Source: Mesorhizobium sp. 1M-11
Lineage (GTDB): Bacteria; Pseudomonadota; Alphaproteobacteria; Rhizobiales; Rhizobiaceae
Length of the DNA stretch: 64,000 nt
Reading direction: 5' to 3'
Assembly: GCF_001303895.1 (NCBI RefSeq)
Contig: NZ_LJSD01000058.1
Location: 62,001 to 126,000 of the forward strand
Shown one piece after another: positions 43,638 through 52,943 of this stretch. Made by a program: the position numbers and the translations under genes. The number at the start of each line of letters is the position of its first letter. Position 1 is the first letter of the stretch. The notes under the pieces are model-generated. The model was not told the origin of the DNA. It saw only the letters and a program-made list of their open reading frames with translations, and did not search any database.

Positions 43638-44554
43638 TCGCTTATCTTACCCGCCGCCTGATCCAGGCCGCACTCATTCTTCTCGGCGTCTCGATCATCA
43701 CCTTCGCCCTGCTTTATCTGCTGCCGGCCGATCCGGTGCGCCAGATCGCCGGCCGCAGCGCCACGCCGCAGACAGTGGAAAGCATTCGCCAGCAACTCGG
43801 TCTCGACCAACCGTTTGTCGTGCAGTACTGGCGCTATCTCACCAATCTGCTCTCGGGCGATCTCGGCCGCTCCTACATCCAGCGCTCCGAAGTCACCGAA
43901 CTGATTGTCTCGCGCCTGCCGGCAAGCCTCATTCTGATGGTGGGTGCGATCCTGTGCGAACTGGCGATCGGCCTGACTATGGGTCTGATCGCAGCCGCGA
44001 AACGCGGCAGTGCCACCGACCAGACATTGATGGTCGGTTCCTTCATCGGTGTCTCGGCGCCGCAATTCGTGGTCGGCCTGCTGCTGCTCTACGTCTTTGC
44101 CGTCCAGCTCGGCTGGTTCCCGATCGGCGGTTACGGCACCTGGCAGCACGCGGTGCTGCCCTCGCTGACGCTCGGCATCCTCGGGGCCGGCTGGTACTCG
44201 CGCATGATGCGCTCGTCGATGATCGACGTGCTGCGTCAGGACTATATCCGCACCGCTCGCGCCAAAGGGCTCGCGCGCCACGCCATCCTTTTCCGCCACG
44301 CGCTGCCCAACGCCATCCTGCCGGTCGTCGCCATGATCGGCATCGACATCGGCCTGTTCATGAGCGGCATCGTGGTCGTGGAAAGCGTCTTCGGCTGGCC
44401 GGGCATCGGCCAACTCGCCTGGCAGGCGATCCAGCGTGTCGACATTCCAATCATCATGGGTGTGACGCTGGTTTCAGCCTGCGCCATCGTGCTGGGCAAC
44501 CTGCTTGCCGACATCGTCGCCCCGTTCATCGATCCGCGCATCAAGCTGCGCTGA
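43634..44554 (+). CDS. ABC permease, peptide/nickel type (DppB-like)
   Basis: 306 residues with about six membrane helices. DppB marks are the N-terminal LTRRLIQAALILLGVS, the LPADPVRQIAG loop and the EAA loop DYIRTARAKGL. The ATG overlaps the previous stop (ATGA). In most operons the DppB-like gene precedes the DppC-like gene; here the order is reversed. It pairs with the DppC-like subunit and the fused ATPase encoded three genes downstream. Confidence 0.93.
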   Translation: MIAYLTRRLIQAALILLGVSIITFALLYLLPADPVRQIAGRSATPQTVESIRQQLGLDQPFVVQYWRYLTNLLSGDLGRSYIQRSEVTELIVSRLPASLILMVGAILCELAIGLTMGLIAAAKRGSATDQTLMVGSFIGVSAPQFVVGLLLLYVFAVQLGWFPIGGYGTWQHAVLPSLTLGILGAGWYSRMMRSSMIDVLRQDYIRTARAKGLARHAILFRHALPNAILPVVAMIGIDIGLFMSGIVVVESVFGWPGIGQLAWQAIQRVDIPIIMGVTLVSACAIVLGNLLADIVAPFIDPRIKLR

Positions 44555-44596
44555 CAACAGCAACCAACGACAAACAAGACAAGAAGGGAACAGAAC

Positions 44597-46240
44597 ATGA
44601 AGAAATATCTGGCCTCAACCGTAGCCGCCTCGGCGCTGGCGCTGGTGCTTGGCCTCGCGCCCGCATCCGCCGATGAGAAGCTCGACCCGAACGCCAAGCA
44701 GGGCGGCGCCATCACCATCACCTACAAGGACGATGTCGCAACACTCGACCCGGCGATCGGCTATGACTGGCAGAACTGGTCGATGATCAAGAGCTTGTTC
44801 GACGGCCTGATGGACTATGAACCCGGCACAACCAATCTGCGGCCTGAACTTGCCGAAAGCTACGAGATCTCGCCGGATGGTACGACCTTCACCTTCAAGC
44901 TGCGCAAAGGCGTGAAATTCCATAATGGCCGCGAGATGACGGCCGACGACGTCAAATATTCGCTCGACCGCGTCACCAATCCGAAGACGCAGAGCCCCGG
45001 CGCCGGTTTCTTCGCCTCGATCAAGGGTTACGAGGACGTAGCAGGCGGCAAGGCCGAAAGCCTGGCCGGCGTCACTGTGGTCGACCCCGCGACCGTCAAG
45101 ATCGAACTGTCGCGGCCGGACGCCACCTTCCTGCACGTGATGGCGATCAATTTCAGCCATGTCGTGCCGAAGGAAGAGGTCGAGAAATACGGCGCCGACT
45201 TCGGCAAGCATCCGGTCGGCACCGGTGCCTACAAGCTTGGCGAATGGACGCTCGGCCAGCGCCTCGTGTTCGAGCGCAATGCCGACTACTGGCACAAGGG
45301 CCTGCCCTATCTCGACAAGATCACCTTCGAGATCGGCCAGGAGCCAATCGTGGCGCTGCTGCGCCTGCAGAAGGGCGAAGTCGACGTGCCGGGCGACGGC
45401 ATCCCGCCAGCCAAGTTCCAGGAAGTGATGGCCGATCCCGCGCAAAAGGCGCGTGTGGTCGAAGGCGGCCAGTTGCAGACCGGCTACGCCACCATGAACA
45501 CCACCATGGCACCGTTCGACAATGTGAAGGTGCGCCAGGCCGTCAACATGGCCATCAACAAGGAACGCATCGTCAAGATCATCAACAACCGTGCGGTACC
45601 GGCCAACCAGCCGCTTCCGCCGTCGATGCCTGGCTACGACAAGAACTTCGCCGGCTACAAATACGATGTCGAGAAGGCCAAGGCGCTGCTTGGCGAGGCC
45701 GGTCATGCGGATGGCTTCGAGACACAACTTTTCGTCATGAACACCGATCCCAATCCGCGCATCGCCCAGGCGATCCAGCAGGATCTCGCAGCCATCGGCA
45801 TCAAGGCGTCGATCCAGTCTCTGGCGCAGGCGAATGTGATCGCGGCCGGCGGCGACAAGGCCGGCGCTCCGATGATCTGGTCGGGCGGCATGGCATGGAT
45901 CGCCGACTTCCCCGATCCATCCAACTTCTACGGCCCAATCCTGGGCTGTGGCGGCGCCGTTCAGGGTGGTTGGAACTGGGCCTGGTACTGCAACAAGGAT
46001 CTTGATGACAAGGCGGCCAAGGCCGACTCCATCGTCGACCCAGCCAAGGCCGACGAACGCTACAAGCTGTGGGGCGAGATTTACGCCAAGGTCATGGAAG
46101 ACGCGCCGTGGGCGCCGGTGTTCAACGAACAGCGTTTCACCATGCGCTCGCCACGCATGGCGGGCGACGACAAGCTCTACGTCGACCCGGTCCATATCCC
46201 GATCAACTACGACTATGTGTATGTGAACGATGTGCAATAA
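44597..46240 (+). CDS. ABC substrate-binding protein, family 5 (peptide/opine/nickel type)
   Basis: 547 residues. A signal peptide (about 1-26, ending PASADE) sends it to the periplasm. The family 5 fold is shown by TLDPAIGYDWQNW, the LAESYEISPDGTTFTFKLRKG segment and RQAVNMAINKERI. Such proteins bind oligopeptides, opines, nickel or sugars; with an amidase next to it, an amide-bearing compound is likely. AAGAAGGGAACAG precedes the ATG. Its last 11 bases overlap the amidase gene. Confidence 0.93.
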   Translation: MKKYLASTVAASALALVLGLAPASADEKLDPNAKQGGAITITYKDDVATLDPAIGYDWQNWSMIKSLFDGLMDYEPGTTNLRPELAESYEISPDGTTFTFKLRKGVKFHNGREMTADDVKYSLDRVTNPKTQSPGAGFFASIKGYEDVAGGKAESLAGVTVVDPATVKIELSRPDATFLHVMAINFSHVVPKEEVEKYGADFGKHPVGTGAYKLGEWTLGQRLVFERNADYWHKGLPYLDKITFEIGQEPIVALLRLQKGEVDVPGDGIPPAKFQEVMADPAQKARVVEGGQLQTGYATMNTTMAPFDNVKVRQAVNMAINKERIVKIINNRAVPANQPLPPSMPGYDKNFAGYKYDVEKAKALLGEAGHADGFETQLFVMNTDPNPRIAQAIQQDLAAIGIKASIQSLAQANVIAAGGDKAGAPMIWSGGMAWIADFPDPSNFYGPILGCGGAVQGGWNWAWYCNKDLDDKAAKADSIVDPAKADERYKLWGEIYAKVMEDAPWAPVFNEQRFTMRSPRMAGDDKLYVDPVHIPINYDYVYVNDVQ

Positions 46241-47174
46241 CTGCAACTATACGATCCACGGGCGTCATCATCATTTCGGCTGGGACAATTCCTTCGTCCC
46301 GGCCGAACGGGTGGAACCCGGCTCCACCATCGAGTTCAACTGCCTGGATTCCTCCGGCGGCCAGTTGCAGCCCGACAGCACGGTCGCGGACATCGCCCGG
46401 CTCGACTTCGGCAAGATCAACCCTGTAACCGGGCCGATCCATGTCGAAGGGGCGGAACCTGGCGACGCGCTGAAAATCACCATCGAGCAGTTCAAACCGT
46501 CCGGCTTCGGCTGGACGGCGAACATTCCGGGTTTTGGCTTGCTTGCCGACGACTTCAAGGAGCCGGCTCTGGCAGTTTGGAAGTATGACGTCAATTCGCT
46601 GGAACCGGCGCTGTTCGGCAAGAATGGTCGTGTGCCGCTCAAGCCCTTCGCCGGCACCATCGGCAATGCGCCGGCGCAAAAGGGCCTGCATTCCGTGGTG
46701 CCGCCGCGTCGCGTCGGCGGCAATCTCGACATCCGCGACCTTGCCGCGGGCACCACGCTCTATCTTCCGGTAGAAGTGGCCGGCGCGCTGTTCTCGGTGG
46801 GCGACACGCATGCCGCCCAGGGCGACGGTGAAGTCTGTGGCACCGCGATCGAAAGCCCGATGGATGTCGTGCTCACCCTTGATCTGGTCAAGGATGCCCG
46901 GCTGAAGATGCCGCGCTTCACCACGCCGGGTCCGGTGACGCGCCACCTCGACGCCAAGGGTTACGAGGTCACGACCGGCATCGGGCCCGACCTGATGACG
47001 GGCGCCAAGGAAGCGGTTGCCCAAATGGTCGACCTGCTCGCGGCCCACTACCAGATGGATCCGGTCGATGCCTATATGCTGGTTTCGGTCTGTGGCGACC
47101 TTAGGATCAGCGAGATTGTCGACATGCCGAACTGGGTGGTGTCGTTCTATTTCCCGCGTTGCGTGTTCGAATGA
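46230..47174 (+). CDS. Acetamidase/formamidase family protein
   Basis: 314 residues. The family shows as HHHFGWDN near the N-terminus (metal-binding histidines), the GPIHVEGAEPGDAL motif, GALFSVGDTHAAQGDGEVCGTAIE in the core (landmark, about 188-211) and the C-terminal VSVCGDLRISEIVD. These enzymes hydrolyse short-chain amides to acid and ammonia. It has no signal peptide, so the imported amide is split in the cytoplasm. It overlaps the binding-protein gene by 11 bases and the ATPase gene by 4, so it is translated as part of the transport unit. Confidence 0.9.
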   Translation: MCNNCNYTIHGRHHHFGWDNSFVPAERVEPGSTIEFNCLDSSGGQLQPDSTVADIARLDFGKINPVTGPIHVEGAEPGDALKITIEQFKPSGFGWTANIPGFGLLADDFKEPALAVWKYDVNSLEPALFGKNGRVPLKPFAGTIGNAPAQKGLHSVVPPRRVGGNLDIRDLAAGTTLYLPVEVAGALFSVGDTHAAQGDGEVCGTAIESPMDVVLTLDLVKDARLKMPRFTTPGPVTRHLDAKGYEVTTGIGPDLMTGAKEAVAQMVDLLAAHYQMDPVDAYMLVSVCGDLRISEIVDMPNWVVSFYFPRCVFE

Positions 47175-48979
47175 TCGCAGCCGCGGGTATAAAGGCAGGC
47201 GCGGCAACTGCCGCGCCTGAAGATCCAGAGAGGAGGCCGGTGCTAACCGTCTCTGGCCTTACTGTTTCCGTACGCGGGGAAGAGGGCGAACGGGCGGTGG
47301 TCTCCGATCTCTCCTTTACGCTGGCTCGCGGCGAAACGCTGTGCATCGCAGGCGAGTCCGGTTCCGGCAAATCAATGACCTCGCTGGCGATCATGGGGCT
47401 GTTGCCGCAACCGCAAGCACGCGTTTCGGCCGGCTCGATCCGGCTCGGCGATCTCGACCTCACGGCACTCAGCGAAAAGCGCATGCAGGCGGTTCGCGGC
47501 AACCGCGTCGCGATGATCTTCCAGGAACCGATGACCTCGCTGAACCCGGTTCTGTCGATCGGGCGCCAGTTGATCGAAGCAATCGAGGTCCATACCAACT
47601 TAAGCGGAGGCGATGCACGTGCCCGCGCCATCGAAGCGCTGAAGGCAGTCCGCATTCCCGAAGCCGAGAGCCGGCTGAAACAGTTCCCACACGAGCTTTC
47701 CGGCGGCATGCGCCAGCGCGTCATGATCGCCATGGCGCTGGCCTTGAAGCCAGACGTGCTGATCGCCGACGAGCCGACCACGGCACTCGATGTCACGGTG
47801 CAGGGCGAGGTTCTGGAATTGCTGCGCGATCTTCAGCGCGAGCAAGGCACCGCGGTGATCCTGATCACCCACGACATGGGCGTCGTCGCTGAAATGGCGG
47901 ATCGGGTGATCATCATGCGCAATGGCCGCATGATCGAGCAAGGCACCATCACCGACATCTTCGAGCGGCCGCAGGTCGACTACACGCGCGAACTGCTTGG
48001 CGCCGTACCCAGGATGGGCTCAGGGCGCGCCGTGGCATCGGGCAAGTCGGCGGAACCGGCAAAACCTGCCGCTGTTGCCGAAGTCCGCGAACTCCATGTG
48101 CGTTTCGACCTGCATGGCGGTTTCTTCGGCCGCGTCACGCGCCGCGTTCACGCCGTGGAAGGCGTCAGCTTCTCGATCGCGCCGAATGAAACCCTGTCGC
48201 TGGTGGGCGAATCCGGCTGCGGCAAATCCACAACCGCAAAGGCACTTGCCGGGCTCCTGCCCTATAGCGGCGACATTGCCATAGGCGGGCGTAATCTTGC
48301 AGGATTGGGTCGAGACGAGCGCAAGGCGGTGCGCCGGGACATCCAAATGATCTTCCAGGACCCGTACGCCTCGCTCGATCCGCGCATGCCTGTCGGCGAT
48401 CTGGTCGCGGAGCCTTTGCTGATCCATGGGATCGGCACTCCAAAAGAACGGACGGACCGCGTTGCGGCACTGTTCGAGCGTGTCGGCCTCACCGTCGACC
48501 AGATGGAGCGTTATCCGCATGAGTTCTCGGGCGGCCAGCGCCAGCGCATCTGCATCGCGCGCGCATTGGCGCTGCGGCCTAAACTGATCATCGCCGATGA
48601 AAGCGTTTCGGCACTCGATGTTTCGGTTCAGGCGCGCGTGCTGAAACTCCTCAAGGAACTGCAAAGCGAGTTCGGCGTCGCCTATCTTTTCATTTCGCAC
48701 GACATGGCTGTGGTCGAGAACATTTCCGACAAGGTGGCGGTGATGTATCTCGGCCAGATCGTGGAGATGGGCAGGAGCGAGCAGGTTTTCGCCAATCCGC
48801 GCCATCCCTACACGAAACGGCTGATCGAAGCGGTTCCGGTGCCCGATCCCGCTCGTCGGCGGACACGGTTCGCCCGACTGGACAGCGAGATCGCAAGTCC
48901 GGTTCGTCGGGTCGGCGACCCACCCGCGAAACTGCTGCTGCAGGATGTCGGCGACGGCCATTTGGTCGCAGCCCACTAG
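47171..48979 (+). CDS. Fused double ABC ATPase, DppD-DppF type
   Basis: 602 residues with two complete ATPase domains. The first (about 30-275) has GESGSGKS, LSGGMRQR and LIADEPTTALD. The second (about 300-580) has GESGCGKS, FSGGQRQR and LIIADESVSALD. Single-chain DppD-DppF fusions are known in Rhizobiales peptide importers. It powers the two permeases. The ATG at 47171 overlaps the amidase stop (ATGA); the earlier TTG is not needed. It is the last gene of the operon. Confidence 0.94.
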   Translation: MIAAAGIKAGAATAAPEDPERRPVLTVSGLTVSVRGEEGERAVVSDLSFTLARGETLCIAGESGSGKSMTSLAIMGLLPQPQARVSAGSIRLGDLDLTALSEKRMQAVRGNRVAMIFQEPMTSLNPVLSIGRQLIEAIEVHTNLSGGDARARAIEALKAVRIPEAESRLKQFPHELSGGMRQRVMIAMALALKPDVLIADEPTTALDVTVQGEVLELLRDLQREQGTAVILITHDMGVVAEMADRVIIMRNGRMIEQGTITDIFERPQVDYTRELLGAVPRMGSGRAVASGKSAEPAKPAAVAEVRELHVRFDLHGGFFGRVTRRVHAVEGVSFSIAPNETLSLVGESGCGKSTTAKALAGLLPYSGDIAIGGRNLAGLGRDERKAVRRDIQMIFQDPYASLDPRMPVGDLVAEPLLIHGIGTPKERTDRVAALFERVGLTVDQMERYPHEFSGGQRQRICIARALALRPKLIIADESVSALDVSVQARVLKLLKELQSEFGVAYLFISHDMAVVENISDKVAVMYLGQIVEMGRSEQVFANPRHPYTKRLIEAVPVPDPARRRTRFARLDSEIASPVRRVGDPPAKLLLQDVGDGHLVAAH

Positions 48980-49057
48980 GCTGCAGCCGGTCACACTGCT
49001 TGTATCGAGGCGAGCGAACGGCTATCGCCTGCTGCGACTGCAACTACGGACTGGATC

Positions 49058-49738
49058 ATGAAGCGCCCCATCATCGTTTTCGACCTCGACGGAACGCTTG
49101 TCGACACCGCTCCCGACCTGCTCGACAGCCTGAACCACAGCCTGGTCGATGGCGCGCTGGAGAGCGTGGACTATATCGGCTTCAAACGCTTTGTCGGCCA
49201 GGGAGGTCGCGTCATGATCGAACGCGCCTATGCGGCGCAGCGCAGGGCATTGGCGGTGGAAGAGCTCGACCGCCTGCTCGGGCTGTTCATGACCCACTAC
49301 ACCCAGAATATTCCCGGCAAGTCCCTGCCCTATCCAGGTGTCGTAGACGCGATCGGCCGGCTGGAGGAAGCAGGCTATGTTCTCGCAGTCTGTACAAACA
49401 AATACGAAGCGAACTCAAAGGCTTTGATCGAAGCGCTCGGGTTGAACGACCACTTCGCCGCGATCGCCGGCCAGGACACTTTCGCCTTCCGCAAGCCGGA
49501 TCCGCGCCATCTGCTCGAAACCATCGCCTTGGCCGGCGGTGACCCGGAACGCGCTGTCATGGTCGGCGATTCGCAGACCGATATCGATACCGCCAAGGCA
49601 GCTGGCATCCCAGTGGTGGCTGTCGATTTCGGCTACACCGACCGCCATGTCAGCGAATTCGAGCCATCCGTCGTCATCTCGCACTTCGACGAATTGACCC
49701 CTGCCCTCGTCGAAAAACTGATCGTGGCGGCGCGCTGA
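49058..49738 (+). CDS. gph: HAD-family phosphatase, phosphoglycolate phosphatase-like
   Basis: 226 residues. HAD motifs are in order: FDLDGTLVD (nucleophile Asp), VCTNK, FRKPDPRHLL (Lys) and MVGDSQTDIDTAKAAG (acidic pair). The cap and length fit phosphoglycolate phosphatase, which clears 2-phosphoglycolate from DNA repair or oxygenase reactions. Related HAD phosphatases act on other small phosphates, so the gene symbol is the best guess. A 10-bp hairpin without a T run follows at 49754-49784. Confidence 0.85.
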   Translation: MKRPIIVFDLDGTLVDTAPDLLDSLNHSLVDGALESVDYIGFKRFVGQGGRVMIERAYAAQRRALAVEELDRLLGLFMTHYTQNIPGKSLPYPGVVDAIGRLEEAGYVLAVCTNKYEANSKALIEALGLNDHFAAIAGQDTFAFRKPDPRHLLETIALAGGDPERAVMVGDSQTDIDTAKAAGIPVVAVDFGYTDRHVSEFEPSVVISHFDELTPALVEKLIVAAR

Positions 49739-49850
49739 AAAATCTTTTGCCGTATCCGCGCTTTCGTGGCCTGGAAGCGCGGATGGGACGGTTGACTTCC
49801 GACCATCACCCACCTTATATCGCGGCGCGCTTGGCCTTCGGGCATGGAGC

Positions 49851-49925
49851 GGGCGATTAGCTCAGCGGGAGAGCACACCCTTCACACGGGTGGGGTCGTA
49901 GGTTCAATCCCTACATCGCCCACCA
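49851..49925 (+). tRNA. tRNA-Val (anticodon CAC)
   Basis: Cloverleaf read directly: acceptor GGGCGAT pairs with ATCGCCC, the D arm is GCTC-AGCGGGA-GAGC, the anticodon stem CACCC/GGGTG closes the loop TTCACAC (anticodon CAC, reading GUG) and the T arm is GTAGG-TTCAATC-CCTAC. Discriminator A is at 49922 and the CCA end is encoded (49923-49925). The 179 bases that follow hold no gene. Confidence 0.97.
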
Positions 49926-50104
49926 TTCCGCTTTACCTGGATCTGCCACCTCCCATCACATCTTTCTCATGCCGTACGCATTGATGTCGTGCGTCGGTCA
50001 CACATCAGCATGGGCTATCTCTTTGCGCGGGGTGGCGGCTTGAGGAGACATGCCTCCAATCCGCAAACTACATCAGGTAGCAGAACATCGATCGGAATCT
50101 CGCT

Positions 50105-50797
50105 GTGAACACCTTCAAAGTGGCCGAGATACGTGTTGGGAAAGCAGTTCCGTACGGTCCTGCCGGAAAGTTCAGCGCGATCGACAAACAGCTTGTTCGA
50201 GGATCAATCCATGCGGGACCGCTCGGCCTTGACGGTGACGAACAAGGTGACCGCACGCTGCATGGCGGACCGAACAAGGCGCTCCACGCCTACGCCCGCT
50301 CACATCTGCCCCGATGGGCCGCGGAATTGCCGCATCGCGCGGACCATTTCCAGGCGGGTGCGTTTGGAGAGAATCTGGTCATCGACGACGTCACGGAGGC
50401 CGATTTCTGCCTCGGCGACCGCTGGCGGTTGGGCGAGGCCTTGCTCGAAGTCAGCCAAGGCAGGCAGCCCTGCTGGAAGCTCAACCTGCGTTTCGACCTG
50501 CCGGACATGGCGCGCCGCGTGCAGGATACCGGACGCAGCGGCTGGTATTTCAGAGTGCTGGAGGCCGGCGCGATCACTGCGGGCGATCAAGGCATGTTGA
50601 TTGAACGACCGCATTCGGACTGGTCGATCGCCCGTGTCTCCCATCTTCTCTACCACGACCGCATGAACCGGCCGGCGCTTGTCGAACTGGCTGCCCTGCC
50701 CGGCTTGACGGACAGCTGGAAACGGCTGGCTGCCGCCCGCCTGGCATCCGGTCAGACCGAGGACTGGTCGCGCCGCATCGAAACGCCGACGGAATGA
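50105..50797 (+). CDS. MOSC-domain protein (YiiM-like)
   Basis: 230 residues. The MOSC core includes GLDGDEQGDRTLHGG and the conserved cysteine in SQGRQPCWKL (Cys near 126), typical of proteins that carry a molybdenum cofactor sulfur or detoxify N-hydroxylated bases, like YiiM. The start is GTG at 50105; upstream there is only weak pairing to the ribosome. It ends 30 bases before the convergent L,D-transpeptidase gene. Molybdenum cofactor genes lie 7 kb away, not in its operon. Confidence 0.87.
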   Translation: MNTFKVAEIRVGKAVPYGPAGKFSAIDKQLVRGSIHAGPLGLDGDEQGDRTLHGGPNKALHAYARSHLPRWAAELPHRADHFQAGAFGENLVIDDVTEADFCLGDRWRLGEALLEVSQGRQPCWKLNLRFDLPDMARRVQDTGRSGWYFRVLEAGAITAGDQGMLIERPHSDWSIARVSHLLYHDRMNRPALVELAALPGLTDSWKRLAAARLASGQTEDWSRRIETPTE

Positions 50798-50826
50798 ACG
50801 CCGGTCCAGATTGCCGGTTTGACCGA

Positions 50827-52722
50827 CTAGCCCATGGGACCACGCACCGCTGCAACCGCTTCCAATGCCTGCTGCAGGCGGTCATCGCGGCCATAGACGT
50901 CGTCGTAGTACTCGACCTTACCGGACATGTCGGGCCAGGCGGTGAAATAGGCGACGTAGACCGGGATCTTGCGGCTCACCTTCTCGGACGAATGCCCCTT
51001 GGCCAACTTGCCGGCGACATAGTCGACCGACGTGCCAAGCACGGCGGCAGCCATGCCGCGTGGATCCTGCAAGCGCACGCAGCCATGGCTCAACGCTCGA
51101 TTGTCGCGCTGGAAGAACGCCTTCTGCGGCGTGTCGTGCATGTAGATGGCATGCTTGTTGGGGAACAGGATCTTCAGCTCGCCCAATGAATTGGCCTCGC
51201 TTGGCTGCTGGCGCACATTGTAGGGGATTTTTGCGCCATAGGCGCCCCAGTTGACCGCGGAAGACGGGATGCGCTTGCCGCGCGAATCCGTCACTTCGTA
51301 ACCGGCACGGTCGAGATAACCAGGATCGCGGCGCAGCCGCGGCAGCATCTCATTGACCAGGATCGACTGCGGCACGCCCCAATAGGGATTGTAGTCTACC
51401 TGTTCGATCTCGTCGTAGAAGAAACTGGTCTGATTGGCGACCTTGCCGATAACGGTGCGCGTCCTCAGCTTCTCTTCGCCACCTTCGATGTAGCTCGCGC
51501 TGAAGGATGGCTGGTTGATGAAGACACGCGGATCTCCAAGCTCGGACGGATGCCAGCGCAGTTCCTCAAGTGCATATTGCACCTTGGCTATGCGGTCGGC
51601 TTTCGAAGTGCCGGCAAGCGCTGCGACCGTGCGTGGGCCGATGACGCCGTCGTCTTTCTCCCCGGCCTTCTTCTGCGCCGCCTTGATGACCGGCACCAGT
51701 TCGGGAACATAGACCTCGCTGGTAACGAGCATGGCCAGCACCTCACCGTAATCGCCGCCCATGTCGTCATCGAGGTCATGCGCGATCAGCGACAACAATT
51801 TGGGCAGTTCCGGGCTGGTTTCGCCCGGCTTCAGCTTGAGCTTGGAATCGACGACGACCTCGTTTTCCTCGCTCGCCTTGAGCGCCTCGAGCTCGACGCG
51901 GAGTGCCTGGTATTCGGCGTTCTGTGGATGACGCGATTCCAGATAGGTGCCCACCTCCTGCGTGCGTTCGAGCGTCTTGAGCACGCCTTCACGATCGAGC
52001 GGTTTGGCCGGAAAATCGTAATAGCCGGAGATGCGGTTCGGATCGATGCGGCCGTCCTGCGCGTCGTCGACATAACGCAACACGCGCGCCGAGAGCGCCA
52101 TCTCGAACCGAATCATCTCCTTCGCGCGTGTCGCCGTGTCGACGGAACTGAATGCCGGCACATCGACGAGATAATCCTCCGGCGCCAACCCATAGGTTGC
52201 GGCATCGCCCAGCACGCGCATCGCCTGCCTGGCCCGTTCGTTCGGCTCGCCGTCGGTCACCCAGATGAAATCGGGATTGGCGGCGTAGTAGGCGGTCAGG
52301 GCCTTCGCGTTCGCCGCCTCGGCACGCAAGTCATAGTCGGCCAATCCGGCCAGCGCCTCGTGGAAGGCATCGGCTGCCTGCGCTGGTTCGAAGGCTGCAT
52401 TCTGCGGCACTGCCGACAACGGCGAGAAATCGACCTTCACCAGTGGATCGGCCTTGTAAGTGTTGTAGGTCGGCCCGGTGATCTTGGCTATGGCCACGGC
52501 CTTGCGGGTCTTGGGCGGGGGCGGGAACTCGCTGCGTCTCTGCGCAGGACGCCTGTTGGGAGCGCTATAGTCGCCGTCGCGCATCGACGGCGACTGGTGG
52601 CGCACGCCACCGCCGAAGAGCATATCAAACAGGCCCTCGGCATTTGCCTGCGGAGATCCCAGCAACGTCGCAGCCAAGGCAGCAAACGGCAGCAACGCGG
52701 ATCTCTTCGCGAACGACTTCAT
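50827..52722 (-). CDS. Murein L,D-transpeptidase (YcbB/LdtD-like)
   Basis: 631 residues. An N-terminal signal peptide (about 1-29) exports it to the periplasm. A helical domain (about 90-330) and a peptidoglycan-binding region with GVIGPRTVAAL (about 345-360) precede the YkuD catalytic domain, with catalytic SHGCVRLQ (His546, Cys548, Arg550). It makes 3-3 cross-links in peptidoglycan, which are abundant in Rhizobiales and used at the growing pole. A CtrA-type box lies 108-122 bases upstream of the start. It is a single gene. Confidence 0.92.
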   Translation of the reverse strand: MKSFAKRSALLPFAALAATLLGSPQANAEGLFDMLFGGGVRHQSPSMRDGDYSAPNRRPAQRRSEFPPPPKTRKAVAIAKITGPTYNTYKADPLVKVDFSPLSAVPQNAAFEPAQAADAFHEALAGLADYDLRAEAANAKALTAYYAANPDFIWVTDGEPNERARQAMRVLGDAATYGLAPEDYLVDVPAFSSVDTATRAKEMIRFEMALSARVLRYVDDAQDGRIDPNRISGYYDFPAKPLDREGVLKTLERTQEVGTYLESRHPQNAEYQALRVELEALKASEENEVVVDSKLKLKPGETSPELPKLLSLIAHDLDDDMGGDYGEVLAMLVTSEVYVPELVPVIKAAQKKAGEKDDGVIGPRTVAALAGTSKADRIAKVQYALEELRWHPSELGDPRVFINQPSFSASYIEGGEEKLRTRTVIGKVANQTSFFYDEIEQVDYNPYWGVPQSILVNEMLPRLRRDPGYLDRAGYEVTDSRGKRIPSSAVNWGAYGAKIPYNVRQQPSEANSLGELKILFPNKHAIYMHDTPQKAFFQRDNRALSHGCVRLQDPRGMAAAVLGTSVDYVAGKLAKGHSSEKVSRKIPVYVAYFTAWPDMSGKVEYYDDVYGRDDRLQQALEAVAAVRGPMG

Positions 52723-52825
52723 GGACCACCCTCTCCGACCCGCCCTCGGGCTCCGAATACCGCCGCGAATGTCGTGATCATTCGCATAGCGGTTCTGTGA
52801 CAGGATGATAGCGTTTCACGCGCAT

Positions 52826-52848
52826 TTGTTTAAGCCTTCGTTAAACAA
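52826..52848 (-). promoter_or_regulatory. CtrA-type box upstream of the L,D-transpeptidase gene
   Basis: The palindrome TTGTTTAA-GCCTTCG-TTAAACAA contains TTAA-N7-TTAA (52830-52844), matching the spacing of the CtrA consensus TTAA-N7-TTAA. It lies about 110 bases ahead of the start codon at 52722. CtrA controls cell-cycle and envelope genes in alphaproteobacteria. Binding is inferred from the motif alone. Confidence 0.6.
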
Positions 52849-52881
52849 GTCGAGATCAGCCGATCACTTCCACAAAGACAG

Positions 52882-52914
52882 TGTGGCGGCACGGAAACGT
52901 TCCGCACCGCCACA
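52882..52914 (-). terminator. Hairpin after the SDR gene
   Basis: Stem GTGGCGG and CGGAA paired with TTCCG and CCGCCAC (52883-52913), with a small internal bulge. Read on the minus strand it follows the SDR stop by 30 bases; T residues after it are sparse, so it is a weak or processing-type terminator. Confidence 0.55.
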
Positions 52915-52943
52915 ATAACGAAAATCGATGGAAAGCGGTTGCG

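Noticed and set aside
49851..49925. tRNA-Val as an integration site for a mobile element
   Set aside because: No integrase, no repeated tRNA 3' end downstream and no change in gene character on either side.
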